Assembly: GCA_019237595.1 (NCBI GenBank)
Contig: JAFAGU010000230.1
Location: 1 to 15,180, forward strand
Source of the DNA: Betaproteobacteria bacterium
GTDB lineage: Bacteria; Pseudomonadota; Gammaproteobacteria; Burkholderiales; SG8-39
Reading direction: 5' to 3'
DNA length: 15,180 nt
In this document: one piece after another, positions 1 to 7,182 of the stretch
Position numbering within the stretch: position 1 is the first letter of the stretch
How the letters are laid out: the number at the start of each line of letters is the position of its first letter
The notes under the pieces: model-generated
What the model was told of the DNA's origin: nothing
The model's database searches: none
Seen by the model: only the letters and a program-made list of their open reading frames with translations
Translations under genes and position numbers: made by a program

Positions 1-66
1 CGCCTGACGAGAGCCGTGCGCGAACTCAAGGCCGGCAGGGCCAAGGCCCGCAAGCTCATCCGTTGA
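1..66 (+). CDS. YefM/Axe-type antitoxin, C-terminal fragment
   Basis: Only the last 21 codons are inside the window; the gene begins upstream of base 1. The visible tail is basic and helical (ending AKARKLIR) and stops with TGA at 64-66. The stop overlaps the TTG start of the YoeB-type toxin in a TTGA junction. That arrangement, antitoxin first and toxin translationally coupled, is standard for type II yefM-yoeB (axe-txe) modules. The C-terminal part of such antitoxins normally wraps and inhibits the toxin, while the missing N-terminal part would bind the operator. Identity rests mainly on context because the tail alone is too short for a firm family call. Confidence 0.7.
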   Translation, partial: RLTRAVRELKAGRAKARKLIR

Positions 67-317
67 AGGTCGTCTGGGCGAAAGGCGCCTGGGACGACTA
101 TCTGTACTGGGACCGGGCCGACCGCCGGCTCCGCGATCGGATCAACACCCTGATCGACGATATCCGGCGACATCCTTTTTCCGGCCTGGGCAAACCGGAG
201 CCACTGAAGCGCAATCTGACCGGGTTCTGGTCGCGCCGGATCACGCGGGAACATCGCCTCGCTTATCGCGTGGAGAAAGGCGTCCTCCAGATCGCGCAAT
301 GCCGTTTCCATTACTGA
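63..317 (+). CDS. yoeB: YoeB/Txe family toxin, ribosome-dependent mRNA endonuclease
   Basis: This 84-residue protein has the same length as E. coli YoeB and aligns with it throughout, including the WDDYLYW segment near the N-terminus, KPEPLK and GFWSRRIT in the middle, and the terminal CRFHY. The residues known to be important for RNA cleavage in YoeB are all present: E46, R65, H83 and Y84. The start is TTG at 63, overlapping the antitoxin stop. In the family the free toxin binds the ribosomal A site and cuts mRNA, halting translation, and the antitoxin holds it inactive. Nothing suggests decay, so the module should be functional if the upstream antitoxin is intact. There is no link to the TRAP genes that follow. 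Confidence 0.93.
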   Translation: MKVVWAKGAWDDYLYWDRADRRLRDRINTLIDDIRRHPFSGLGKPEPLKRNLTGFWSRRITREHRLAYRVEKGVLQIAQCRFHY

Positions 318-349
318 TAACATCGTCGGCAATTCGGGAGGATTGACGA

Positions 350-1318
350 ATGTATTTGAAAGCATTGTTGGTTGCCTCGGCGCTCGCCGCTTCGTACGGC
401 GCGCACGCGCAAACCAAGTGGGACATGCCCACGCCGTACAGCGACGGCGAATTCCACACGCGCAACGCGCGGCAGTTCGCCGAGGATGTGAAGAAGGCGA
501 CCAACGGCGCGTTCGACATCACCGTGCACTCGAACGGCTCGCTCATCAAGCACCCGGACATCCTGCGTGCGGTGTCGACAGGCCAGGTGAACATCGGCGA
601 GCTCCTGCTCGGGCAGTTCGGCAACGAGGATCCGGTCTTCGCCGCCGACAACGTGCCCTTCGTCGCGCCCGGCTACGACGCGGCGTGGAAGTTCTACCAG
701 GCGCAGAAGCCCGTGCTCGAGAACAAGCTGCAGGGCCGGGGGATGAAGCTCCTCTACTCGGTCGCATGGCCGGGACAGGGCATCTACACGAAGGACCCGG
801 TCAAGACGGTGGCCGACTTCAAGGGCCTCAAGATGCGCACGTACAGCCCGCTCACCTCGCGCCTCGCCGAGCTCCTCGGCTGCACGCCGGTCGCGGCGCA
901 GGTTCCCGATGTTCCGCAGCTCTTCGCGACGGGCGGAATGCAGACCATGGTCACCTCGTCCGCGACCGGCACGGCCACCAAAGCCTGGGAGTTCGTGAAG
1001 AACTACTACGAGACCAACGCCTGGAATCCCAAGAACGTCGTGGTCGCAAATGAGCGTGCGTTCGCTCGCTTGCCCAAGGACCAGCAGGACGCGCTCCTCA
1101 AGGCGGCGGCCGCGGCCGAGCCGCGCGGCTGGGAGCTCTCCAAGCAGCGCCAGCGCGAGGCGGACGAGCTCCTGACCAAGAACGGCGTGTCCGTCAGCCA
1201 GCCGTCCCCGGAGCTCAAGAGCGCGCTCGCGAAGATCGGCGACCAGATGGCGGCCGAGTGGGAAAAGTCCGCCGGCGCCGACGGCCAGGCGATCCTCAAG
1301 GCGTATAGGGGAAAGTAG
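350..1318 (+). CDS. TRAP transporter substrate-binding protein (DctP family)
   Basis: This 322-residue periplasmic binding protein captures the substrate of a TRAP transporter and hands it to the membrane permease. A signal peptide is clear, with a hydrophobic core at about residues 4-16 and a cleavage site after AHA (residue 20). The conserved family arginine that usually salt-bridges a substrate carboxylate is at R163 in the KMRTY segment, and NVVVAN near residue 228 matches the hinge and binding region of DctP proteins. A strong ribosome site, GGGAGGA at 336-342, precedes the ATG at 350. Length is typical. The genes for both permease subunits follow immediately, so this is a complete tripartite set. 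The substrate cannot be named; an organic acid is likely from the family arginine. Confidence 0.92.
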   Translation: MYLKALLVASALAASYGAHAQTKWDMPTPYSDGEFHTRNARQFAEDVKKATNGAFDITVHSNGSLIKHPDILRAVSTGQVNIGELLLGQFGNEDPVFAADNVPFVAPGYDAAWKFYQAQKPVLENKLQGRGMKLLYSVAWPGQGIYTKDPVKTVADFKGLKMRTYSPLTSRLAELLGCTPVAAQVPDVPQLFATGGMQTMVTSSATGTATKAWEFVKNYYETNAWNPKNVVVANERAFARLPKDQQDALLKAAAAAEPRGWELSKQRQREADELLTKNGVSVSQPSPELKSALAKIGDQMAAEWEKSAGADGQAILKAYRGK

Positions 1319-1322
1319 CGCC

Positions 1323-1856
1323 TTGAGGCGGTTCCTCGACCGCCTGTACTACGGGGCGGGCGTCCTGGCGGCGCTCTGCCTCGTCGCGATCTTCGTCGTC
1401 ATGATGGCGCAGTCGCTCGGCCGCGAGGCGGGCATCCTCGTGCGCGGCGCCGACGACATCACTGCCTGGCTCTGCGCGGCCTCGGCGTTCTTCGCTCTCG
1501 GGCACACCTTCCGCCATGGCGAGCTCGTCCGCGTCGGGCTCTGGCTGGACCACCTGAAGGGCCGCTGGCGCTGGTACGCGGAGCTCTTCGCGCTCGGCAT
1601 CACCGCCGCGTTCACGGCCTACATGCTGTGGGCGGCGGCGAGCTTCGTCTACGAGAGCTGGAAGTTCAACGAGGTGGCGCAGAACCTGATCCGCATCCCG
1701 ATCTGGATCCCCCAGATGAGCTTCGTGCTGGGCGTGCTGATCTTTTTCATCGCCGTGCTGGACGAGCTGGTCCTCGTCCTGCGCAAGCAGAAGCCCACCT
1801 ACCAGGTCGCCGAGGAAGAGCGGCGGGCGGCGGGCGACTTCTCGGAGACGGTGTAG
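1323..1856 (+). CDS. TRAP transporter small permease (DctQ family)
   Basis: This 177-residue inner-membrane protein has four predicted membrane helices at about residues 11-30, 47-63, 86-108 and 130-152, which is the DctQ topology. The segment HGELVRVGLWLD after helix 2 fits the conserved DctQ loop (G-H-x-RVD-like). The start is TTG at 1323, four bases after the binding-protein stop, with a purine-rich ribosome site in the end of dctP. The stop codon abuts the GTG of the large permease with no spacer, so translation is probably coupled. In the family this subunit pairs with DctM and helps dock the loaded binding protein. A short charged cytoplasmic tail follows helix 4. Confidence 0.9.
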   Translation: MRRFLDRLYYGAGVLAALCLVAIFVVMMAQSLGREAGILVRGADDITAWLCAASAFFALGHTFRHGELVRVGLWLDHLKGRWRWYAELFALGITAAFTAYMLWAAASFVYESWKFNEVAQNLIRIPIWIPQMSFVLGVLIFFIAVLDELVLVLRKQKPTYQVAEEERRAAGDFSETV

Positions 1857-3170
1857 GTGTCGCCGCTCGAAGCGGGGCTGATCCTCCTCGGCCTGCTGCT
1901 CGTGCTTCTCGTCGGGGGCGTGTGGATCGCCATCGCGCTCGCCGCCGTCGCGTGGTTCGGCCTGCATTTCTTCACCACCACGCCGCCGGACGTCAACCTC
2001 TTCCAGTCGTTCTGGAGCTCGAGCGCCTCGTGGTCGCTTGCCGCGCTGCCGCTTTTCGTCTGGATGGGCGAGATCCTCTTCCGCACGAAGCTCTCCGAGG
2101 AAATGTTCGAGGGCCTCGCGCCGTGGGTCGGATGGCTTCCCGGGCGCCTCATGCACGTGAACATCCTCGGTTGCGCCATCTTCGGCACTGTGTCGGGCTC
2201 CTCGGCGGCCACGTGCGCGACCATCGCCAAGGTGGCGCTGCCGGAGCTCAAGCGCCGCGGCTACGACGAGAAAACCTGCCTCGGCTCCCTCGCCGCCGCC
2301 GGGACGCTCGGGATCCTGCTCCCGCCCTCCATCATCATGGTGGTCTACGCGGTCGCCGCCGAGGTGTCGATCATCAAGGTATTCCTCGCCGGCTTCATCC
2401 CCGGCTTCGTCCTCACCGCGCTTTTTTCCGGCTACATCGTCGTGTGGGCGCTCCTGAATCCGGGAAAGACGCCGCAGGACAAGACGACGATGAGCTTCTC
2501 GGAAAAGCTCTACAAGGCGCGGCACCTCGTCCCCTGCACGCTCCTCATCGTGTTCATCGTGTGGGTGATGGTGATCGGCTGGGCGACGGCCACCGAAGCC
2601 GCCGCCTACGGCGTGCTCGGGGCGCTTGCCATCGCATGGTGGTCGGGCGGCCTCACGCGCGAGGCGTTCTGGCAGAGCCTCATGGGCGCGACGCGCCTCT
2701 CCTGCATGATCATGTTCATCCTCGCCGGCGCGAGCTTCCTCTCCTCGTGCATGGCATTCACCGGCATCCCGCGCGCCCTCGCCGAATGGGTGGCGGCGCT
2801 GCAGCCCAACCGCTACATGCTGATCGCCATCCTCGCGGGCATCTATATCTTGCTTGGCACCGCGCTCGACGGCGTCTCGATGATCGTGCTCACGACCTCG
2901 ATCGTCATCCCCATGGTCGAGAAGGCCGGCTTCGACCTGGTGTGGTTCGGCATCTTCATCGTCCTGCTCGTCGAGATCGCCGAGCTCACGCCCCCGCTCG
3001 GGTTCAACATCTTCGTCCTGCAGACGATGACCGGCCGCGACTCGAACTACGTCGCGCTCGCCTCGCTGCCGTTCTTCTTCATGATGGTGCTCTGCCTCGC
3101 GATCATCACGGTGTTCCCGGAGCTCGCCACGTGGCTCCCGGACTGGCTGGTCGGCGTCTCCAAGAAGTAG
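1857..3170 (+). CDS. TRAP transporter large permease (DctM family)
   Basis: This 437-residue, strongly hydrophobic protein is the ion-coupled transport subunit of the TRAP system. Family signatures are visible: GTVSGSSAATCATIAKVALPE around residues 104-124, followed by an RRGYDE segment, and SAGTLGILLPPSIIM-like sequence around residue 150. Length matches the DctM family, with about a dozen membrane segments. The start is GTG at 1857, directly after the DctQ stop. It is the last gene of the transporter operon, and no catabolic enzyme is attached. Its last 124 bases are overlapped on the other strand by the polysaccharide deacetylase reading frame, and there is no room for a conventional terminator after the stop. 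Confidence 0.93.
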   Translation: MSPLEAGLILLGLLLVLLVGGVWIAIALAAVAWFGLHFFTTTPPDVNLFQSFWSSSASWSLAALPLFVWMGEILFRTKLSEEMFEGLAPWVGWLPGRLMHVNILGCAIFGTVSGSSAATCATIAKVALPELKRRGYDEKTCLGSLAAAGTLGILLPPSIIMVVYAVAAEVSIIKVFLAGFIPGFVLTALFSGYIVVWALLNPGKTPQDKTTMSFSEKLYKARHLVPCTLLIVFIVWVMVIGWATATEAAAYGVLGALAIAWWSGGLTREAFWQSLMGATRLSCMIMFILAGASFLSSCMAFTGIPRALAEWVAALQPNRYMLIAILAGIYILLGTALDGVSMIVLTTSIVIPMVEKAGFDLVWFGIFIVLLVEIAELTPPLGFNIFVLQTMTGRDSNYVALASLPFFFMMVLCLAIITVFPELATWLPDWLVGVSKK

Positions 3171-4093
3171 TCGCGATGCAGCGCCACCGCGAGGCGAAGG
3201 ACACCCGCGGGCACGTTGATCCTCGGCAGCAGGTGGGAGTCGCTTCCGGGACGCACGAAGCCCGCGTCCACCGTCACCGCGTTTGAATACGAGCGCCGCA
3301 CGGCGCGAACGCTCCGCTCGTCGAGGTCGCCGTTCGGGTAGGCGAACGCGTCCACCTTGCGCTGAAGCCTCGCTTCCAGCGCCGCACGGCTTCCCCCGAT
3401 CTCGTGCTGGAGCGCATCGTCGTCGAGACTCGGAAGAATCGGATGGGTGAGCGTGTGCGAACCGATTTCGACGAGCGCGGGATCGAGCGCTGCGAGCTCT
3501 CCCCAGGTCGCGAGGTCGAATTCGTGGCGCTCCTCGTCCGTAGGCACGAATCCGGGCGTCGCCTCGCGGATCCGGGCCTCCGCGTGCCGGCGCTCCCCTA
3601 TCGGGAGCCGCTTCATCCGGTAGATGATCGATTCGATCTCCGGGCCCGAGCGGAGCTCGAGCGCGATCTCGGCGAGCGCACCGTCGGGCAGCCGCGTCAG
3701 CCGCTGGCGCGCCTCGTGGTTCCAGAGCCAAGCGCGCTCGTCCACGAGCTGCGGGCAGACGAAGAACGTCGCCGGCAGGCCGAACCGCTCGAGGATCGGG
3801 TAGGCGACCTGCACGTTGTTCCGCAGGCCGTCGTCGAAGGTGATGGCGAGCGGCGACCGTCCGGCGGCGTCTCCGTTCGCCGCCACCTCGGCCAGCCGCG
3901 AAAGCGGCAGGACGTCGAATTGCCGGCGAACGTAGGCGGCGACCCGCTCGAAGAGGCGGGCATGCCGACGCGGAATGCCGTGCAGCATGAGGATGCGCCC
4001 CGAGCCGTTGGCCCGAACGCGGGACCCGGCGAGCCCGAGCCAGCAGAGGACCGCCCAGGGTGCGAGCGAGAGAACGTGCAGCTTGAGTGCCAT
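3047..4093 (-). CDS. Polysaccharide deacetylase (NodB-like, carbohydrate esterase 4)
   Basis: The 348-residue frame carries the NodB homology motifs: ITFDDG with D87 and D88 (catalytic base and metal ligand), SHTLTH with metal-binding H213 and H217, and FAYPNGDLD around residues 250-258. These enzymes remove acetyl groups from N-acetylated sugars in peptidoglycan or exopolysaccharide precursors. The N-terminus is moderately hydrophobic (residues 7-23) and could be a signal or anchor, although a later ATG just before LHGI cannot be excluded. The last 40 or so residues lie antisense to the end of the TRAP large permease gene and look unlike the conserved part; the recognisable domain ends near residue 305. 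It faces nnr divergently across 74 bases. Its sugar substrate is unknown. Confidence 0.85.
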   Translation of the reverse strand: MALKLHVLSLAPWAVLCWLGLAGSRVRANGSGRILMLHGIPRRHARLFERVAAYVRRQFDVLPLSRLAEVAANGDAAGRSPLAITFDDGLRNNVQVAYPILERFGLPATFFVCPQLVDERAWLWNHEARQRLTRLPDGALAEIALELRSGPEIESIIYRMKRLPIGERRHAEARIREATPGFVPTDEERHEFDLATWGELAALDPALVEIGSHTLTHPILPSLDDDALQHEIGGSRAALEARLQRKVDAFAYPNGDLDERSVRAVRRSYSNAVTVDAGFVRPGSDSHLLPRINVPAGVLRLAVALHRDYFLETPTSQSGSHVASSGNTVMIARQSTIMKKNGSEASAT

Positions 4094-4105
4094 GGCGCCA
4101 TTGTC
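4094..4105 (-). promoter_or_regulatory. Candidate -10 element for the polysaccharide deacetylase
   Basis: The hexamer GACAAT at 4105-4100 (minus strand) matches four of six -10 consensus positions. It ends six bases before the ATG at 4093, and no Shine-Dalgarno is visible. No convincing -35 was found. If real, transcription would start at about the start codon. The call gains weight only because four other genes here show the same geometry. Confidence 0.3.
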
Positions 4106-4155
4106 TGACGCGACCCTGAAAGCGCTTGGCGGCCGGCCTAGCTCCGTCGGCCCTC

Positions 4156-4167
4156 TAGAATGGCCCC
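4156..4167 (+). promoter_or_regulatory. Candidate -10 element for nnr
   Basis: The hexamer TAGAAT at 4156-4161 matches five of six -10 consensus positions and ends six bases before the GTG start of nnr. There is no Shine-Dalgarno in between. A -35 at normal spacing was not found; TTGGCG at 4126-4131 is too far away (24 bases). A leaderless transcript is implied if this is the promoter. Confidence 0.4.
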
Positions 4168-5577
4168 GTGGGCACGCCGATTTATCTTTCCGACGACATC
4201 CGGCGCATCGAGAAGGCGGCCGAAGGCGCGACGCCGCCGCTGATGGAGCGAGCCGGCCGCGCCGCCGCCGCGCTCGCCGCCCGCCTCGCCTCGGACCGGG
4301 CGAAGGACGTCCTCGTCCTCGCAGGCCCGGGCAACAACGGCGGCGACGCGCGCGTCGTCGCGCGGCTCCTCGGCGAGCAGTTCTTCCGCGTGACCGTGGC
4401 CACGAAACCTCCCAAGGTTCCGCCCCGGCCCTGGGGGCTCGTCGTCGACGGTCTCTTCGGCATCGGCCTCGGCCGCGAGCTTTCCGGCGACTACGCGAAG
4501 CTGGTCGAGATCGTGAACGCCCAGTCCTGTCCCGTGCTCGCGCTCGACGTGCCGAGCGGGCTCGACGCCGATACCGGCCGGGTGCTCGGCTGCGCCGTGC
4601 GAGCCACGCATACCCTCACGTTCATCGCGATGAAGCCCGGGCTCCTGACGCTGGACGGGCCGGACCATTGCGGGCGCGTCGAGGTGTCCGCGCTCGACCT
4701 CGACGTGGGCGCGATGCTCGCGCCCGGCGCGTGGATCGCGGAGGCGGCGCTCTTCCGCGGCATCTTGCGCAAGCGGCCGCTCAACTACCACAAGGGCAAC
4801 GCCGGCTCGGTCGCGATCCTCGGCGGCGCGAGCGGCATGGCCGGCGCCTCGCTCCTCGCCGGCCGTGCGGCGCTCAAGCTGGGCGCGGGACGCGTGTATG
4901 TCGGATTCCTCGCCGACGACTACCTCGAGGTCGATCCCTCCGCGCCCGAGCTGATGCTGCGGCATGCGGACGACGTCCTGGGGCTCGACCTCGACGCGCT
5001 CGTCGTCGGGCCGGGACTCGGCCAAAGCGAGCGCGCGGAAACGCTCGTCGGCGCGGCGATCGCGAGCGAGATCCCGTGCGTGCTCGATGCCGACGCGCTC
5101 AACCTGGTCGCCGCGAGCGCGGACCTGCGGAAGGCCTGCCAGCGCAGGGGCGCCGAAACCGTCCTCACGCCGCATCCCGCGGAGGCCGCGCGCCTGCTTG
5201 CGGAAAACGTCGAGGCCATCCAGCGCGACCGCGTGCAGGCCGCGAAGAATCTCTCGCGCCATTTCAACGCGCACGTGGTGCTGAAGGGGAACGGCAGCAT
5301 CGTCGTCGCCCGCGACGGCCACTGGTTCGTCAACCGCAGCGGCAATCCCGGCATGGCGGGCGCGGGCATGGGCGACGTTCTCTCCGGCATGGTCGGCGCG
5401 CTGCTCGGCCAGCGCTACCGCGGCGAATCGGCGCTCGTGCTCGCGGTGCACCTGCACGGCGCCGCGGCGGACGAGCTCGCGGGCTCCGGCAACGGCCCGG
5501 TCGGAATCACCGCCGGCGAGCTGCTCGATCCCGCGCGACGGCTATGGAATCGCTGGCTGGACGAGCTCTCGGCCTAG
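4168..5577 (+). CDS. nnr: Bifunctional NAD(P)H-hydrate epimerase / ADP-dependent NAD(P)H-hydrate dehydratase
   Basis: This 469-residue cytoplasmic enzyme repairs hydrated NAD(P)H: the N-terminal YjeF-type domain interconverts R and S hydrates and the C-terminal domain dehydrates the S form using ADP. The epimerase domain shows AGPGNNGGDARVVA (residues 52-65), VDGLFGIGLGR and LDVPSGLDADTG. The dehydratase domain shows KGNAGSVAILGG, VVGPGLGQ, LDADALNL, LTPHPAEAARLL and GNPGMAGAGMGDVLSG (residues 392-407). Both domains look complete, but the epimerase is compact: about 11 residues separate VTVAT from LVVDGLFG, where E. coli has about 35. The GTG start is chosen because the N-terminal YLSDDIRRIE sequence follows at once. 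The next gene begins inside its 3' end. Confidence 0.93.
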   Translation: MGTPIYLSDDIRRIEKAAEGATPPLMERAGRAAAALAARLASDRAKDVLVLAGPGNNGGDARVVARLLGEQFFRVTVATKPPKVPPRPWGLVVDGLFGIGLGRELSGDYAKLVEIVNAQSCPVLALDVPSGLDADTGRVLGCAVRATHTLTFIAMKPGLLTLDGPDHCGRVEVSALDLDVGAMLAPGAWIAEAALFRGILRKRPLNYHKGNAGSVAILGGASGMAGASLLAGRAALKLGAGRVYVGFLADDYLEVDPSAPELMLRHADDVLGLDLDALVVGPGLGQSERAETLVGAAIASEIPCVLDADALNLVAASADLRKACQRRGAETVLTPHPAEAARLLAENVEAIQRDRVQAAKNLSRHFNAHVVLKGNGSIVVARDGHWFVNRSGNPGMAGAGMGDVLSGMVGALLGQRYRGESALVLAVHLHGAAADELAGSGNGPVGITAGELLDPARRLWNRWLDELSA

Positions 5578-6511
5578 CGCTTCTTTTTGCCGGCGCCTTG
5601 TCGACCGGCGCGCAGGCGGCCGCGCCGGCGCCGCGCCAGCCTGCCGGCGTGGATACCGGGTTCGAGGTGGAGCACCAGATTTTCGTCCGCTCGGTGTACT
5701 GGATGGACGACGAGCGTCTCCTCCTCGCTGGAAGCAAAAGCGGGGAGCCGCGCCGCGATCGACGGAGACTCTATGTCTGGAACGCGGGCACGAGGTCCGG
5801 GTCGCTCTACGAGGAGGCAGCGACCGTCTGCTTTTCGGAGGGATTCGTGCGCACCGTGGCGCAAGGCGATCCGATGCCCGACCCCCTCACCTGCCGCGAG
5901 CATTCCCGCGAGGCGCTCGTTCCGCGGCCCGGCCCGGAACGCTCGATCGCCGTGCTGCGCGGCAAGGACGGCTACCTCGACCTCGGCCCCGCCCTCGGCG
6001 CGACTTCGCACGCCGCCCAGCCGCGCAACCTCGTCCTGCACACCGGCGCCGGGAAAGCGATCGAGCTGCCGATGACCTGGGAGGAGCAATTCCTGCCGAC
6101 GTCGGTGAGCTATTCCGAATTCCGGCGGGCGTACGTCCTTCGACCGAGCGCGCCGCGCGGCGCCGAGCTCGGCCGGTCCGATCCGTGGCCGAGCGACCAG
6201 CCGCTGGTGGCATACCTGCTTTTCCCCGACGGCCGGACCGAGTCGGTGCAGATCCCGCGATCGCCGGCGGAATATCTCGTCGATCCGGCTCCGAGCATCG
6301 CGGGGTGGCTCTTCGGCGGCGGAAATTCACCGCGCACGATGGGCCTGTATGTCTTCAGCGCCGGGCGCCGGCCAAGGTCGATGCGGGCCTCGTTTCGGAA
6401 ATCGCCGTCTCCCCGGACGGCTGCAAGGCGGCCGTCGCCATCCAGCCGCGGAGCGGCGAAGGCGATGCGAGGTCGAAGCTCCGGGTGTTCGACTTCTGCG
6501 CTCAGCGATAG
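5544..6511 (+). CDS. Secreted beta-propeller-like protein of unknown function, frame broken near 6363
   Basis: The frame starting at ATG 5544 overlaps the nnr end by 34 bases and encodes a signal peptide (hydrophobic core residues 8-20, cleavage near AQA at 22-24). Segments such as VRSVYWMDDERLLLAG, RRLYVWNAG and, near the end, EIAVSPDGCKAAVAI resemble blades of PD40/WD40-like propellers. That last segment is not in the starting frame. After GLYVFSAG (about 6364) the sensible protein continues in the -1 frame as APAKVDAGLVSEIAVSPDG and stops at 6509-6511. Adding one G to the GGG run at 6363-6365 would restore a 322-residue protein. The uncorrected frame runs on to 6569 as low-quality Arg/Ser-rich sequence. 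This may be a real mutation or a sequencing error. The function is not recognised. Confidence 0.65.
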
Positions 6512-7182
6512 CTCGGGCGCGGCGCCCCTGGGCGCGCGCGAGCGAGGACGAGCGCCGCGCAGGCCGTGAGCGCGTCCAAAGCTGCGTAGAACGCTCCCGC
6601 CGCAAAGGGCGGATTCGTCGTGACCAGGCCCGGGAAGGCGACTTCGTGCGACCACGTCCAGCTGCCGAGCGCGGTGCCATAGAGCTCGAGCGCTAGCGCC
6701 AGAATGAACGTGCTCGCGTACAGTCGACGCTGGCTCGGGAAGACGGCGGACGTCGCGGCAAGGAGCGCGAAGAGCGCAAGGCCCAGCGTGTCGACGTGCG
6801 AAGCGGCGAGTACCAGCGCAAGCACTCCCGCGGCGGCGATGACGAAGGCGGCGGCGGCTTCCGAAAGCCTCCGCGAGAGCGAAAGGCCGAGCAGCAGGAG
6901 CAGCGCGTGACCCGGCGGCACGAAGAGCGGGATGTTGCCCAGCCGGTAGGCGTAAAGGCCCCACACCAGCGAGAGGAACATTTCACCGGCCGTGGCGATG
7001 ACGACGCAGGCCATCGCGGCGAAGCGGATTTCCGTGCTTTCCTGCGAGATCGCCCACGAAAGCACGGCCCAGACGACCACGCTCATCGCGATCTGCGCCG
7101 GTAGGTCGGCGCGCGCATCGAGCGCAAGGCCCAGGACGAACGTCGCGGCGATGATGGCGAGACGAACCGCGGGCCGCCTCAT
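6502..7182 (-). CDS. Polytopic membrane protein of unknown function
   Basis: The 226-residue product is very hydrophobic, with about seven or eight membrane segments (roughly residues 7-21, 28-45, 52-77, 88-102, 109-127, 132-147, 153-173 and 194-214). Conserved-looking polar spots occur inside membrane stretches: E67 with WGLYAYRLGNIPLFVPPGHA (residues 74-93), and ELYGTALGSWTW (166-177) followed by NPPFAAGAFY. This pattern suggests an enzyme or carrier rather than a simple anchor. The ATG at 7182 is used because it overlaps the stop of the FMN protein in an ATGA junction, implying translational coupling. Its 3' end overlaps the convergent propeller gene by 10 bases. I do not recognise the family; the layout is loosely like carotenoid-pathway membrane proteins, but that is only a resemblance. 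Confidence 0.8.
   Translation of the reverse strand: MRRPAVRLAIIAATFVLGLALDARADLPAQIAMSVVVWAVLSWAISQESTEIRFAAMACVVIATAGEMFLSLVWGLYAYRLGNIPLFVPPGHALLLLLGLSLSRRLSEAAAAFVIAAAGVLALVLAASHVDTLGLALFALLAATSAVFPSQRRLYASTFILALALELYGTALGSWTWSHEVAFPGLVTTNPPFAAGAFYAALDALTACAALVLARARPGAPRPSYR

Noticed and set aside
1296..3731. Very long minus-strand open frame (over 800 codons) antisense to the TRAP genes
   Set aside because: It is rich in Arg, Glu, Asp and His with no domain, and the plus strand carries three clear transporter genes. Long antisense frames are expected in G+C-rich DNA.
3975..5543. Plus-strand open frame upstream of the propeller gene, overlapping nnr
   Set aside because: It is Arg/Ala/Gly-rich, and nnr is unmistakable in another frame. 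Only the part from 5544 is a credible gene.
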